A DNA stretch of 64,000 nt from Sphingobacterium nematocida (GCF_900168125.1 NZ_FUZF01000001.1:62001-126000); one strand, 5' to 3'; shown: positions 1-9,875, numbered from the stretch's first letter. Notes: a model not told the origin generated them from the sequence alone. A program made the numbers and translations.

Positions 1-90
1 AATAGTAAAATAAAAAGTTACACGACCAAACTTATGTAAAAAGCGTTGCATTCACGAATATCGAAAGTAAAAAACTACAGCGAAAAGATA

Positions 91-123
91 TTACATTTTT
101 CAGCAGGGATGTTACATTTTTCA
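91..123. repeat. Two identical 12-base direct repeats, 21 bases apart
   Basis: TTACATTTTTCA occurs at 91-102 and again at 112-123, so the two copies start 21 bases apart, about two helical turns. They lie in the gene-free stretch 1-255 upstream of the small protein starting at 256. The spacing would suit two sites for one DNA-binding protein, but nothing else supports this. I see no clear gene in 1-255. Confidence 0.35.
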
Positions 124-255
124 AGAGAACAGTTCGATATAACAATGATAATAAGTAACTTAAAATATTATTTGCTATTACATCGAATAGGCCTTGAAAG
201 ATTATCAGCGCGAGTGGAGAGCAATCAGAAACCTTTCATTTAAACATTTATAATC

Positions 256-474
256 ATGGAGAAACTAATTTTTGAAACGAATATCAGTACGCCTCAATCG
301 GCACATCTGGTACAAATTGCGCTAACTCAAATCAGGAAGATCCGTCATTGGAAAATCGATTTTGAGTCGGCCTATAACCTACTTATTGTAGAAGGAATAC
401 ATCTGGATCATACCGAAATCATTTCCAGCCTAGCTGTAAATGGAATAGCGGCAGAACGCCTCTATGAAGAATGA
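256..474 (+). CDS. Small heavy-metal-associated-domain-like protein
   Basis: This 72-residue protein alternates predicted strands and helices in the order of a small ferredoxin-like (HMA) fold: a strand at residues 2-8, a helix around 14-27, a strand around 42-47 and a C-terminal helix ending ERLYEE. The CxxC metal-binding pair of true copper chaperones is absent, so metal binding cannot be claimed. It ends just before a strong hairpin at 484-516 and is transcribed towards the TPR gene on the other strand. It is probably a real short gene; its function is unknown. Confidence 0.6.
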   Translation: MEKLIFETNISTPQSAHLVQIALTQIRKIRHWKIDFESAYNLLIVEGIHLDHTEIISSLAVNGIAAERLYEE

Positions 475-483
475 TACCATTGA

Positions 484-516
484 ATCCTGTATACTATAAA
501 TAATAGTATACAGGAT
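484..516. terminator. Bidirectional hairpin between convergent genes
   Basis: A perfect 14-base-pair stem (484-497 with 503-516) and a 5-base loop lie between the small protein ending at 474 and the opposite-strand TPR gene ending at 532. There is no long T-run, so termination strength is uncertain. Confidence 0.6.
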
Positions 517-531
517 GACTTCATATGGGGA

Positions 532-2838
532 CTAAAAACCGAGTTTAGCAAAAAATCCAGGTTTTCGCCAAGTGTTTTTATAAGTTTGAGCTAATTCAGA
601 ATGATCGTCGAACGAGCAGACATAGTCCAAGATGGCATGTGCTTCTTTCAGAGATCCAGCCTCGTAGTAAGCTAACGCTTTGATCAGATAAGCGTCCTCT
701 AATTCTTGGTCGTAAGACCACTCCTGCGTAGTATAAATCGTATCTAAGCGATTGCACAATAGCAGGACTTGATCTTTATCTTTTAACTTTCCAAATACTT
801 TTATTCCATACCCTAGCCAAAGGATGTAGTCTTCGGGATCCATAACACCTTGCAATGTTGAGTCTTCCTGAGCAAACAGCATACTTGCATCGACCAACCT
901 ATTTGTGAAATAATCCGTTTTGACAATCATATAGATGGTCTTTGCACGATCAAAGTCGTCTAAGAGAAAATCCCGCTTTTTCTCCAAATAGGACTTTGCA
1001 GCTTGATTAATACGTGGATAATCTTCAATTTCATTATAGTATTGCATCAGTATATAATAGGCATGTGCTTCATTTGGATAACGTTGTGCCGTATTCTCGT
1101 AATAAGCTATCCGTTCAGCGATAGGCTCGTCTTCCATTAATCGATAGATGATGCCTTCAACATTATTTTTTGCAGCTTCGAAATCACGAAAGTCATAATC
1201 ACTGATTACAGGAGTATAAATATGATGATCATAAATCATATACAGCGTCTGTTCGGCATCGGATTGTATATCGTCTGAAGTACCTAATTCATAATCGGCT
1301 TCAATCTGACTGGCCAAATGCTGAACATGTTTGTAAAAAGAAACCTCTTCGGCACTATAATTCGCAAAATAAATGCGTAATGCCTGCTGCAATCCGACAA
1401 AATCCTGATTTTTGCGCAAGGCATCGATGAGGGTGTGATGAAGTTCTTCAAACTCGGAATACCCCAAGCCCTCTGCTGCAGTGGCCGCCGCTACACCATA
1501 ATCTTCGAAATGGGCCTGAACAATCGCTAAGTTATTACAATTCATAGCTCGATTGTGAAGACCACCGTAATAATCACTCTGATACTTGTCTTCTTCAAAA
1601 TAGGTACGAAAAGCTTCATATGCTTGTTCATACAACGCCAAACTTAATCTACGCATTGAGGTTCGATCGGGGACTGCCTCCACTTCCATGACAAAATCAT
1701 CCAATTCAATGGCATCATTATATAACTCCCGCGGCAAATCGCTAAACTCGGGCACCTCATTCACAATTTCACGTTTTGTCAAATAGCTAGCTATTACCTT
1801 TCTACGCCAAGTAGTAGCACCAGCGCCTAAATGTAGCGCCTTGTCCAATAGTGGAAGCGCCTCCTGTGGTCTTTCATTTTCAAAAAGATAGGTACCTGCA
1901 AAATGATATCCTGCAAAACTCGTTGGAACCAACTCGATAATAGATAATGCATGATTGTAGTAAAAATCAGCAGCAACGCCTAGTTCGTCGGGATAACTAC
2001 GTTCTATAATAAGCTGGTAATAATATACCGCTGGATTATTATATCCAGCTTTGATTAAAGTATCAAACCTTTGGTGCCACAGGGCCAGTTTCTCCTGGAT
2101 CACAGGACTGCTATTGTCTCCTTTAATTAACTTCAACTGGATGGTTAATGCAAGATCAATTTCATTGGCTTCGAATGCCATCTCAGCCAAGTCAGTATAG
2201 TTATACTCTGCACCACTCACAAATCGGTCTATCCCCTCTTTGATAATGGAAATTAGTTCCTGTTGTGAAATCATTTTGGTATGATCCAATACGTACACTT
2301 TCTTCATCCAGAAAATAGAAGTATTTCTATCCCTCAGTTCTCGATTAAAAGCAAATGCCTCCTGACAATAGTTAATAGCAAGGTCTATAGTCTCGATTAA
2401 AGATGTATAATCCTCCAATGACTCGTAGATCTTAACCTTACTGTCATAGCCGTACACCGCATTTGATTCATCGGCTATCAATCGGTCTGCATAGCCCAGA
2501 AACTCCGCTTTATTATCCGATGTGATGTGCTGTTTGATATGGCCCACTTGCAACAAATTGAACTGATTTCCTAAAGGATAATCAAGAATGTTGTAAAGCG
2601 CGATTTGATGGTCCGGATGTACTTGTAATACCTTTCGAAAATAGGGTATTACGCGCTCTTGTATTGCGTCGTAAACAGCTTCGTGCCCCTTTTCATAAAC
2701 CCGATCATGATAGGCGACGGCGAGTAATATAATACTCTCTAGATCGGAAGGATTAGCTTTGATATGCGCTTCGCCCTGTTCTATTAATAAATCGAGTTCT
2801 CCCTGATAAAATAACTGTTGTAAATCTTCAAATGTCAT
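532..2838 (-). CDS. Large tetratricopeptide-repeat protein
   Basis: This 768-residue soluble protein has no signal peptide or membrane segment. It is built almost entirely of paired amphipathic helices with TPR-like spacing, for example AEFLGYADRLIADESNAV, RPQEALPLLDKALHLGA and EAHAYYILMQYYNEIEDYP. TPR arrays are protein-binding scaffolds; no catalytic domain is visible, so the partner is unknown. The N-terminus is acidic and helical (MTFEDLQQLFYQGELDLLIEQG), which fits a true start. The gene stands alone, convergent with the small protein upstream in the window. Confidence 0.8.
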   Translation of the reverse strand: MTFEDLQQLFYQGELDLLIEQGEAHIKANPSDLESIILLAVAYHDRVYEKGHEAVYDAIQERVIPYFRKVLQVHPDHQIALYNILDYPLGNQFNLLQVGHIKQHITSDNKAEFLGYADRLIADESNAVYGYDSKVKIYESLEDYTSLIETIDLAINYCQEAFAFNRELRDRNTSIFWMKKVYVLDHTKMISQQELISIIKEGIDRFVSGAEYNYTDLAEMAFEANEIDLALTIQLKLIKGDNSSPVIQEKLALWHQRFDTLIKAGYNNPAVYYYQLIIERSYPDELGVAADFYYNHALSIIELVPTSFAGYHFAGTYLFENERPQEALPLLDKALHLGAGATTWRRKVIASYLTKREIVNEVPEFSDLPRELYNDAIELDDFVMEVEAVPDRTSMRRLSLALYEQAYEAFRTYFEEDKYQSDYYGGLHNRAMNCNNLAIVQAHFEDYGVAAATAAEGLGYSEFEELHHTLIDALRKNQDFVGLQQALRIYFANYSAEEVSFYKHVQHLASQIEADYELGTSDDIQSDAEQTLYMIYDHHIYTPVISDYDFRDFEAAKNNVEGIIYRLMEDEPIAERIAYYENTAQRYPNEAHAYYILMQYYNEIEDYPRINQAAKSYLEKKRDFLLDDFDRAKTIYMIVKTDYFTNRLVDASMLFAQEDSTLQGVMDPEDYILWLGYGIKVFGKLKDKDQVLLLCNRLDTIYTTQEWSYDQELEDAYLIKALAYYEAGSLKEAHAILDYVCSFDDHSELAQTYKNTWRKPGFFAKLGF

Positions 2839-3255
2839 CTTCTAAATATTGTTATGGCCGACCTTATTTTCTGCGTACCTTCATCACCGGTCAAGGGAAG
2901 GCAACAAACTCGGTTTTTACCCTGGTTGCAAAATAAAAAGAAAATTAAAAAAACACTTAAAATAAAAACTCTAGTTTTCAACATCGCTGTACCTGTTTTT
3001 TGACCCTACAACTCCCCAATCTACCCCTAGAATCAATAAATCATACAGATGTTGTAATAAAACGCCCTGTAAGTGAGTGGAGTCTTTATCGTAACTTTGA
3101 TTATAACTTTCATGATTTGTTGAAGTCAGCAACAGGTATGAACCAAACTTGGGTTTTATCGGGTGGGTGCTTGAATTTCCAAAGTATCATAAACATTGTG
3201 CGAAAGCCCTTAATGTATTTTAAGGCTGACACTTTCAGAAAAAAGAACAAGGCAT

Positions 3256-4578
3256 ATGGACCATATATCACGTAAAAATTTTATCCGAAACTCCGCTCTA
3301 GCAGTAGCCGGTATGTCACTAGGATCTAACGGCTTGACGGCGGCAGGTTTTCAAAAAAAAGAACTTCAGACCATGAAAAACAAGTTAAGTTTAAAAAACG
3401 TAAGACTGGAAACTGGCTTCGAATACGACGGCAACGATGTAATAGCGACAAAAACAGCTCTTTTCTCCGTCGAAATAGAAAACGGTCAAATCACGAAGAT
3501 AAGTCCGAACCAGATAGACTCTACTGCCATCGACGCCAAAGGTCTTCTTATGCTTCCTTCATTCAAGGATATGCACATTCATCTGGACAAAACGTATTAC
3601 GGTGAGCGCTGGCAAGCGGTAAGACGCGGCAGTGGTGGTGTTAAAGGGATGATTGCGCTCGAACAACAAATGCTTCCTGAACTCTTGAAGCACTCGACTT
3701 TTAAAGCCGAAAAACTAATCGAACTGCTTCAATCTAAAGGGACCTCCTTCGCACGAAGTCATGTCAATATAGAGCCCACCTCCAAGCTAGAGTCATTAAC
3801 GAACCTTCAAAAGGCATTAGAAAACAAAGAAGCAAGCTTCGGCGCAGAACTTGTAGCATTTCCTCAACACGGCGTATTTTATACAGATTCTGTTCCTTAT
3901 CTAAAGGAAGCTGCCAAAATGGATATTGACTTTATTGGTGGTGTAGACCCATACAGCATTGATGGTGCTATAGAAAAAACAATCGACTTTACGGTACAAC
4001 TGGCCCTGGATCATGCTAAGGGGATCGATATACACTTGCATGAGTCTGGCGAGTCTGGGTTGAAAACGGTCGAATACCTTATCGATAAAGTCAATGAAAA
4101 CCCGGCGTTGAAAGGTAAAACTTATTTAAGTCATACCTTCATTTTAGGGCGTATCGACAAAACCAAACAAGAGGAAATGGCTGAAAAACTAGCCGAATCA
4201 AAAATTGGAATCGTGACAACAGTACCCTTTGGCGGAGTGGTTATGCCTATCCCCACCCTATTAAAACACGGTGTTGAAGTAATGTTGGGCAATGATAGTA
4301 TTGTTGATCACTGGAATACTTTTGGAAGTGGAAGTGTGTTGCAAAAGGCAAATCTAGCCGCTCAGTTATATGGCTATTCGTCCGAATACGGATTATCCCG
4401 AGCATTCAAGCTCGCCACCGTAGGTATTGTGCCTTTAGACGACAAAGGTCAACAGCAATGGCCAAAAATCGGTGATAAAGCCAATTTCGTCCTGATCGAC
4501 GCCAGTTGCTCTGCGGAAGCTGTATCCCGGATCTCGGAGGTTAAATCGCTCGTGTATAACGGTCATATTGTTTACTAA
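3256..4578 (+). CDS. Exported amidohydrolase, cytosine deaminase-like
   Basis: This 440-residue protein belongs to the metal-dependent amidohydrolase superfamily, subgroup with cytosine deaminase. The N-terminus SRKNFIRNSALAVAGMSL resembles a Tat signal with RK in place of RR, so export is likely but not certain. The metal-site signature HIHLDK is at residues 107-112. A second histidine motif HLHESGES is near residue 260, SHTF near 292, and the active-site aspartate region GNDSIVDHW near 350. These match the cytosine deaminase type; the true substrate could be another cyclic amide or amine. It is directly followed by an ankyrin lipoprotein and then an AraC regulator, which may control it. Confidence 0.8.
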   Translation: MDHISRKNFIRNSALAVAGMSLGSNGLTAAGFQKKELQTMKNKLSLKNVRLETGFEYDGNDVIATKTALFSVEIENGQITKISPNQIDSTAIDAKGLLMLPSFKDMHIHLDKTYYGERWQAVRRGSGGVKGMIALEQQMLPELLKHSTFKAEKLIELLQSKGTSFARSHVNIEPTSKLESLTNLQKALENKEASFGAELVAFPQHGVFYTDSVPYLKEAAKMDIDFIGGVDPYSIDGAIEKTIDFTVQLALDHAKGIDIHLHESGESGLKTVEYLIDKVNENPALKGKTYLSHTFILGRIDKTKQEEMAEKLAESKIGIVTTVPFGGVVMPIPTLLKHGVEVMLGNDSIVDHWNTFGSGSVLQKANLAAQLYGYSSEYGLSRAFKLATVGIVPLDDKGQQQWPKIGDKANFVLIDASCSAEAVSRISEVKSLVYNGHIVY

Positions 4579-4590
4579 ATGGGAGACAAT

Positions 4591-5262
4591 ATGAAAACAA
4601 TACTTCTCTTACTCGTATTTGTTATATCGACAGCTTCTTGCCACTCCAAACAACCCGAGCATCCATTAAATGACAATAAAATGCAACAATCTGATATTCT
4701 TACCGCTGTAAATAATGTAGATCTACCCGCCGTACAAGCTGCTTTAACCAAAGGTGCCGATGTAAATTCCAAAGATGAAAGTGGACGATCGCTACTATTA
4801 ATCGCAACGAACAATAAACAACGGCCACTAGCGGAGCTACTGGTAAAGTATGGCGCCGATGTCAATCTGCAAGCTTCGAACCTCGATAGTCCTTTTCTTT
4901 ATGCAGGCGCTACAGGACAAACTGAGCTTGTGCAATTATTCCTAGCAAACGGAGCGAAATTTGATGTGTTCAATAGATACAACGGTACAGCTCTTATTCC
5001 TGCCTGCGAAAGAGGTCACGTCGAAACGGTACGCGTATTGGCGAACACTAAAAATTTTCCTATTGACCATGTCAATCGTCTAGGTTGGACTGCGCTAATG
5101 GAGGCCGTGATTCTTGGAGATGGCAGCGAGAAGTACCAGCAAATAGTCCGTATTTTGAAAGATGCAGGATCAAAACTAAATATCCCCGATAAAGAGGGAC
5201 GTACGCCTTTGCAGCATGCTGAGGCACGAGGCTTTCACCATATCGCCAATTTATTAAGGTAA
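4591..5262 (+). CDS. Ankyrin-repeat lipoprotein
   Basis: A start at 4591 gives MKTILLLLVFVISTASC, a short signal peptide ending in a lipobox cysteine. An in-frame ATG at 4579 directly follows the upstream stop codon but would add four residues before the signal. The rest consists of about five ankyrin repeats with typical motifs such as ALTKGADVNSKDESGRS, LAELLVKYGADVN, LVQLFLANGAKFDV and GWTALMEAV. It is probably a periplasm-facing lipoprotein that binds a partner protein. It is cotranscribed with the amidohydrolase, so it may assist or regulate that enzyme (inference). Confidence 0.85.
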   Translation: MKTILLLLVFVISTASCHSKQPEHPLNDNKMQQSDILTAVNNVDLPAVQAALTKGADVNSKDESGRSLLLIATNNKQRPLAELLVKYGADVNLQASNLDSPFLYAGATGQTELVQLFLANGAKFDVFNRYNGTALIPACERGHVETVRVLANTKNFPIDHVNRLGWTALMEAVILGDGSEKYQQIVRILKDAGSKLNIPDKEGRTPLQHAEARGFHHIANLLR

Positions 5263-5317
5263 TTTGAACAAAGAGATTACTCATAAGATACTTGTTACAC
5301 ACTATCTAACGTCTATT

Positions 5318-5350
5318 GCTACCGAGAAAAATATTTTTTTCTCGGATAGC
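5318..5350 (+). terminator. Rho-independent-type hairpin after the ankyrin gene
   Basis: GCTACCGAGAAAAA (from 5318) pairs with TTTTTCTCGG and, after one bulged A, TAGC (to 5350), with an A/T-rich loop. It lies 55 bases after the ankyrin stop codon and before the AraC gene, and would separate the two transcripts. Confidence 0.7.
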
Positions 5351-5395
5351 AAAATGGCCACTAAGTTTTCTATTTTTATATAAAACTTACTAAAC

Positions 5396-6250
5396 ATGCG
5401 TAAAAGCTCAGACTTTTTTCCGGTGTTAGGTCTTCAGGAATTTAGTGAGACGGTCTCTAGCGATTATCACCTATTGTATCATGAGTTGCATGGCGAGCGT
5501 CTGATTGAATCTCCGCACAAGCATGATTTTTTTATTATTATGCTATTCGAAAGAGGTATTGGAAAACATATTATCGATTTCATAGAATATGATATCGCAG
5601 ATAAACAGGTTCATTTGCTATTTCCGGGACAGGTTCACGAATGGCAGATCTTGGAAGAAAGTATAGGTTATCAATTAATGATAAGCCGCCAATGGTTTGA
5701 AAGCTTTATGCCGCCCCTGCAGTTCGCGACATCTTATCATTACCAGACACATCCAGTATTTGAGGTTTCACAGTCGGCCTACAAATCCCTGTTTTACGAG
5801 TTCAAAGCAATACAACAAGAGATGACGACAGACAACATCTCCTGGGATATCGTACAGACACGGATAAAGCTCGTTTCCCTATTATTAAGTAAGTTTGTTG
5901 AAGAAAAGTTTAGAGATTTTGAAAAATATAATGCAACACCAATACTTTCTAAATTCCTAACTCACATCAATCAATATTTTGCAACCGAACGATCCGTATC
6001 ATTTTACGCTGAAAAACTAAATATTACAGCTAATTACCTAAACATAGTCTGTAAAAAAACACTAAACAGTTCGGCATCCTCACTGATACAGGATAGATTA
6101 CTCTTGGAATCAAAAAGGTTACTTAAAGTATCCGACTTACCTATGAAAGATATTGTATATCGCCTAGGTTTTTACGATCACGCTGATTTTTCCAAATTTT
6201 TCAAAAAGAAAACTGGAATGACTCCGTCGCAATTCAAGGAAGTAGGATAA
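5396..6250 (+). CDS. AraC-family transcriptional regulator
   Basis: This 284-residue protein has an N-terminal cupin-like sensing domain (residues about 25-110, with ESPHKHDFFIIMLFERG and HLLFPGQVHEWQI) and a C-terminal AraC DNA-binding domain of two helix-turn-helix motifs (about 185-284). The signature KDIVYRLGFYDHADFSKFFKKKTGMTPSQF is split here only by normal substitutions. It probably binds a small ligand and activates nearby genes. The amidohydrolase and ankyrin genes upstream are the nearest candidates, but no operator was identified. Confidence 0.9.
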   Translation: MRKSSDFFPVLGLQEFSETVSSDYHLLYHELHGERLIESPHKHDFFIIMLFERGIGKHIIDFIEYDIADKQVHLLFPGQVHEWQILEESIGYQLMISRQWFESFMPPLQFATSYHYQTHPVFEVSQSAYKSLFYEFKAIQQEMTTDNISWDIVQTRIKLVSLLLSKFVEEKFRDFEKYNATPILSKFLTHINQYFATERSVSFYAEKLNITANYLNIVCKKTLNSSASSLIQDRLLLESKRLLKVSDLPMKDIVYRLGFYDHADFSKFFKKKTGMTPSQFKEVG

Positions 6251-6256
6251 GTAGAT

Positions 6257-6691
6257 TTATCTCTTCTTCAAGACCATACCGTGGTCGAAGCTCAAATTGC
6301 TCTTATCACTGAATATCATCTTACCGTTGCTCTCCTCGATCGCACCGTACCCCTCAATCAGCCCTTCATCCGTAAGCTTAAATACAATCTGACGCACAGA
6401 AGGGATTCCTTCAGAGATAAAATTATACTCCGCTGTAATTATACTGTCTTTCAAAGATCCATTTATCTTACCGATATTCTTGTCCTTACCAGAAAAAGCA
6501 TATTTTAAATCACCATACACCGAATCTTTTTCCTGCTTTAAAGACATAGAGATGGTATCCTCATCCGATTGGAACAAATAATCACCAGCTACTGAGCTCA
6601 CCTCTGTCACTGTGTTGGAAGAGCTGCACGCCACGAGAAAACATAATATCATCCCTGTAATAAATGGAAAACTTTTGAAAAAACACCACAT
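6257..6691 (-). CDS. Small lipoprotein of unknown function
   Basis: This 144-residue protein has a signal peptide with the lipobox LVAC followed by SSSN. The mature part reads as antiparallel beta strands (GDYLFQSDEDTISMSLKQ, VYGDLKYAFSGKDKN, KINGSLKDSIITAEYNF), like other small beta-barrel lipoproteins of Bacteroidota. It is single-copy, preceded by a good promoter at 6717-6747, and converges with the AraC gene only 6 bases away. No function is proposed. Confidence 0.8.
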   Translation of the reverse strand: MWCFFKSFPFITGMILCFLVACSSSNTVTEVSSVAGDYLFQSDEDTISMSLKQEKDSVYGDLKYAFSGKDKNIGKINGSLKDSIITAEYNFISEGIPSVRQIVFKLTDEGLIEGYGAIEESNGKMIFSDKSNLSFDHGMVLKKR

Positions 6692-6716
6692 ATACGTTCT
6701 AATTACTTATTATATT

Positions 6717-6747
6717 CAAACTTAGACAAATTGCTTTTTATATACAA
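6717..6747 (-). promoter_or_regulatory. Bacteroidota-type promoter for the lipoprotein at 6691
   Basis: On the minus strand a -33 TTG (6747-6745), a 20-base spacer and a -7 box TAAGTTTG (6724-6717) match the TTTG/TAnnTTTG consensus. The start codon is 25 bases further on. Confidence 0.65.
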
Positions 6748-6805
6748 TAGAATTGTGTCTCCTAAAATAATTTATCTTATCCTATGCAAAACAAAAACCT
6801 TCTAC

Positions 6806-9187
6806 TTAACCGATATAAGCATAGGTTATGCCATCGCCACCACGATCCGCATGTTCATCCTCAAATCGGCTCACATGATTGTATTTCCTCAGATAGTCTC
6901 TAATAAACTTCCGCAAGATCCCGTCCCCCTTCCCATGTACAATCTTTAACGAAGGATAGCCTATCATTACGGCTCGATCCAGAACGAGTTCAATTTTATG
7001 GAGTGCATCATCAGTTCGCATGCCTCTTACATCGACCTCCGGATGAAAGTCTGCAGCAGACCCTGTAGAAACGCCGGTACTTCTTTTTATAGCTTTGGAT
7101 TTTTCCTTACTTCTCAGTCTACTTACTCTATTCATTTTGACGACAGTACGAAGTTCGCCTAAAGCAATAATCAAGCTATTGTTTTTTGTGATCTCTATGA
7201 TTTCTCCCTCAGATCCAGAGTCATCAATACGTATCCAATCTCCCACAGCAAAAGCCTCTAACTCTTTTTTATCTACTTTGTTTGGTATAGATTTCTTCTC
7301 TGACGACGTGCTGTGCTTATCTAAAGATGCATTGAGTTTAGAACGAATTTCTTTAGTTTTCTCCTTGTCGGCCCCTACAGAGCGAATTTCAGAAATGGTG
7401 TTTTCAACCAGACGATTCGCTTCTTTAAGAATCACTTTGGCTTCTTCTTTAGCTTTCCGGAGTATCTCTTTTTTATTTTCGTCGATATGCTCTTGGAGGC
7501 TCAAATACTTTTCCTTTAGTTCAATAAGTTCCTTTTCCCGCTTATTCACGGCAACTTTCGTGTCGAATACCTCTTTCTTGTCCCGCTCGAGATCAACCAA
7601 CAGTGTGTCGACTTTCTTCTGCTGAACACCGATTTTCTGCTTTGCCGATTCTAAAATCTCTTTCGAAAGCCCGATTTTTTGCGCAATCTCAAAAGCATAT
7701 GAACTCCCCGGCTTACCTACCTGCAATATGTACAGGGGTTTCATCTGCTGATTATCGAATAACATAGATGCGTTTTCCAGTCCAGCAGTATGGCTTGCAA
7801 AGAGCTTTAAATTCGAATAGTGAGTCGTTACAACACCTCTCACCTGCTTCTTATTTAGTTGTTCTAAAACCGCTTCTGCAATAGGCCCGCCAAATTGGGG
7901 ATCAGTGCCGGTACCAAACTCGTCTATCAAAATTAAAGTACGTGCGTTAGCGAAGGTAGAAAAGTGTTTCATCTTCGAAAGATGGGCGCTATAAGTACTC
8001 AGATCGCTCTCTATAGACTGATCGTCTCCGATATCTGCAAAAATCTGCTTAAACACACCCAAAGATGAAGTTTCATCGGCTGGAATGAGAAGACCCGATT
8101 GAAGCATCAGCTGCAATAAACCTACAGTCTTCATACAAACTGACTTCCCCCCTGCATTGGGTCCTGAAACCAAGATTACCCGATCGGTATCGTCGATCTT
8201 AATGTTTAATGGCACCACCGAATGGCTGCTATCCTTAAGCGAGTTCAAGAATAACAAGGGATGCTTTGCCTGTACTAAGTTAATCCCAGCGTCTTTGGAC
8301 AGTAGAGGCATATTAGCCTGTATATCGATAGCAAATAGCGCTTTTGCGCGAACAAAATCCAGTTTGGTCAATAACCCATGATATGCCAATAACAACGGTA
8401 CATGTGGACGGAGCTCAGTTGTCAGATCGGTCAAAATACGGATTACCTCTCTCCTACGTTCAAACTCCAGATCTCTCACTTTATTATTGAGGTGAAAGAC
8501 CTCTTCGGGCTCAATATAAGCAGTCTGTCCTGTAGCTGACTCATCGTGAATTAAGCCTTTGACTTTTCTCTTGTTCTCCGCAAGAATAGGGATACACATG
8601 CGTCCATCTCGAATTGTCAAATTACCATCAGCCGTCCATCCCTGCGCCTGCGCTTGTTTGAAAACACTGTCCAGCCGCTTACGAGCCTCTTGTTCACTTT
8701 TTGCAATTTGTTGCGTCAGGTCCAACAGCAACCTCGAGGCATTGTCTTTTAATCTCCCTCTATCATCCAACACCTGCTCTATGGATCGGACTATAGATTT
8801 TTCTATAGGAAGATGTTCAAATAGCAATTCTAGATGTGCATACTGTCCAGCTCTATCATTAAAATATTTTATGATTGCATACACCGTCCGCAAGGACAGT
8901 AGAATACGGTAAAATTCTTCTTCGCTTAAAAAGGCACCTTCTAGCTTAGCCTTTTCAGCTAATGGTTTGATTGCATAGATATGATCCACTGGCAACGGTG
9001 CGTCATGGAGCAGCAAATTTTTGAATTCATTGGTTTGTTTCAAAAAGCGATCAATTTGATCCATCTTCACTTGTGGTTGTATTTTATCAACCATCAGTCG
9101 CCCAGCTTCACTCAGGCACTTTTCTTTTACTAGGTTCCGAATCTCGGTAAAGCCTAGTTTTTCTATCGCATTCTCAGGATAAATCAT
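6806..9187 (-). CDS. mutS2: MutS2 endonuclease / ribosome-rescue ATPase
   Basis: The 793-residue product carries the whole MutS2 layout: an N-terminal core (1-300), an ATPase with Walker A GPNAGGKS near residue 345 and Walker B LILIDEFGTGTDP near 425, a long coiled coil (about 520-640), a KOW-like linker, and a C-terminal Smr domain with DVRGMRTDDAL and the HGKGDGILR nuclease motif. MutS2 suppresses recombination and in some bacteria splits collided ribosomes. Its start codon overlaps the stop of the upstream DUF4296 gene (TAATG), so the two are translationally coupled. Confidence 0.95.
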   Translation of the reverse strand: MIYPENAIEKLGFTEIRNLVKEKCLSEAGRLMVDKIQPQVKMDQIDRFLKQTNEFKNLLLHDAPLPVDHIYAIKPLAEKAKLEGAFLSEEEFYRILLSLRTVYAIIKYFNDRAGQYAHLELLFEHLPIEKSIVRSIEQVLDDRGRLKDNASRLLLDLTQQIAKSEQEARKRLDSVFKQAQAQGWTADGNLTIRDGRMCIPILAENKRKVKGLIHDESATGQTAYIEPEEVFHLNNKVRDLEFERRREVIRILTDLTTELRPHVPLLLAYHGLLTKLDFVRAKALFAIDIQANMPLLSKDAGINLVQAKHPLLFLNSLKDSSHSVVPLNIKIDDTDRVILVSGPNAGGKSVCMKTVGLLQLMLQSGLLIPADETSSLGVFKQIFADIGDDQSIESDLSTYSAHLSKMKHFSTFANARTLILIDEFGTGTDPQFGGPIAEAVLEQLNKKQVRGVVTTHYSNLKLFASHTAGLENASMLFDNQQMKPLYILQVGKPGSSYAFEIAQKIGLSKEILESAKQKIGVQQKKVDTLLVDLERDKKEVFDTKVAVNKREKELIELKEKYLSLQEHIDENKKEILRKAKEEAKVILKEANRLVENTISEIRSVGADKEKTKEIRSKLNASLDKHSTSSEKKSIPNKVDKKELEAFAVGDWIRIDDSGSEGEIIEITKNNSLIIALGELRTVVKMNRVSRLRSKEKSKAIKRSTGVSTGSAADFHPEVDVRGMRTDDALHKIELVLDRAVMIGYPSLKIVHGKGDGILRKFIRDYLRKYNHVSRFEDEHADRGGDGITYAYIG

Positions 9188-9861
9188 TAATTAGTAGTTT
9201 TTCGCAGCACTTTCTTAACACTCGACGTATCAGATATGGGTGCAGGCGCCACCGTTTCTAGTCTTTCTTCTACGGGAACTTGTTCCTGTGGAGTATCCAA
9301 ACGTTGTGGCGGATTAGGTAATATCGGGGCTATAGCAGGCACCTGAATGCCATAAGCATTGAGGTTGAGTTCTGCTTTAGACAGAAAATCTGTGCCGTAT
9401 AACGTATAGGTATACGCAGTGCTATCCCGATGTACATTAATAATCATGTTTTTCATCATTTCGGTATTCCGTTGCAGTCGCATCGCATGACGCATGCTAT
9501 CTTGAACCACGACATTCTGTATGGAGTCTATACGACGGTACTCCATGTCCTTTGCTGTAAGCGTCTTACCAATACTAGTATACATCTTCTCTGTCAAAAT
9601 AGGACTACCCAAATAGTAATCTATATTCTTTATGAATCCGGCAGAATCTAATTTAAATTTTTTAAATGCATTCTCATAAAATAGGGGCATTACTTTACGT
9701 CCGCTATCTATAGGCAATGTATTCAAGTAAGCATCAATCAGTGATACTTCAGTCATGAGTTCGGTCATGTCCTTCTCGGATAAGATACCCTTTGGCTTCT
9801 GTTTACCACAGGCGATAAACAAAAAAAACAATGGAATAATGATGAAATTTACGCGCTGCAT
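9187..9861 (-). CDS. DUF4296-type lipoprotein
   Basis: This 224-residue protein starts with a signal peptide and lipobox (LFIACGKQ). It continues with the DUF4296 pattern: ILSEKDMTELMTEVSLIDAYL, then a Y/F-rich helix pair around residues 60-110 ending YRRIDSIQ. The C-terminus (about 165-224) is proline- and valine-rich and looks disordered. This family is Bacteroidota-specific and of unknown role. It forms an operon with mutS2 through a one-base overlap and has its own promoter box at 9876-9883. Confidence 0.8.
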   Translation of the reverse strand: MQRVNFIIIPLFFLFIACGKQKPKGILSEKDMTELMTEVSLIDAYLNTLPIDSGRKVMPLFYENAFKKFKLDSAGFIKNIDYYLGSPILTEKMYTSIGKTLTAKDMEYRRIDSIQNVVVQDSMRHAMRLQRNTEMMKNMIINVHRDSTAYTYTLYGTDFLSKAELNLNAYGIQVPAIAPILPNPPQRLDTPQEQVPVEERLETVAPAPISDTSSVKKVLRKTTN

Positions 9862-9875
9862 TATTTAAATTTGTA

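Noticed and set aside
46..243. A 65-codon reading frame at the left edge
   Set aside because: TTG start, no family pattern, A/T-driven composition, and it spans the direct repeat at 91-123.
3000..3275. A 91-codon reading frame with a TTG start before the amidohydrolase
   Set aside because: No recognisable pattern, a rare start codon, and it overlaps the amidohydrolase start. The gap 2839-3255 otherwise holds only a weak TAACTTTG box at 3092-3099.
7095..7625. A serine-rich 176-codon frame opposite mutS2
   Set aside because: It is the complement of the MutS2 coiled coil; the composition mirrors the real gene.
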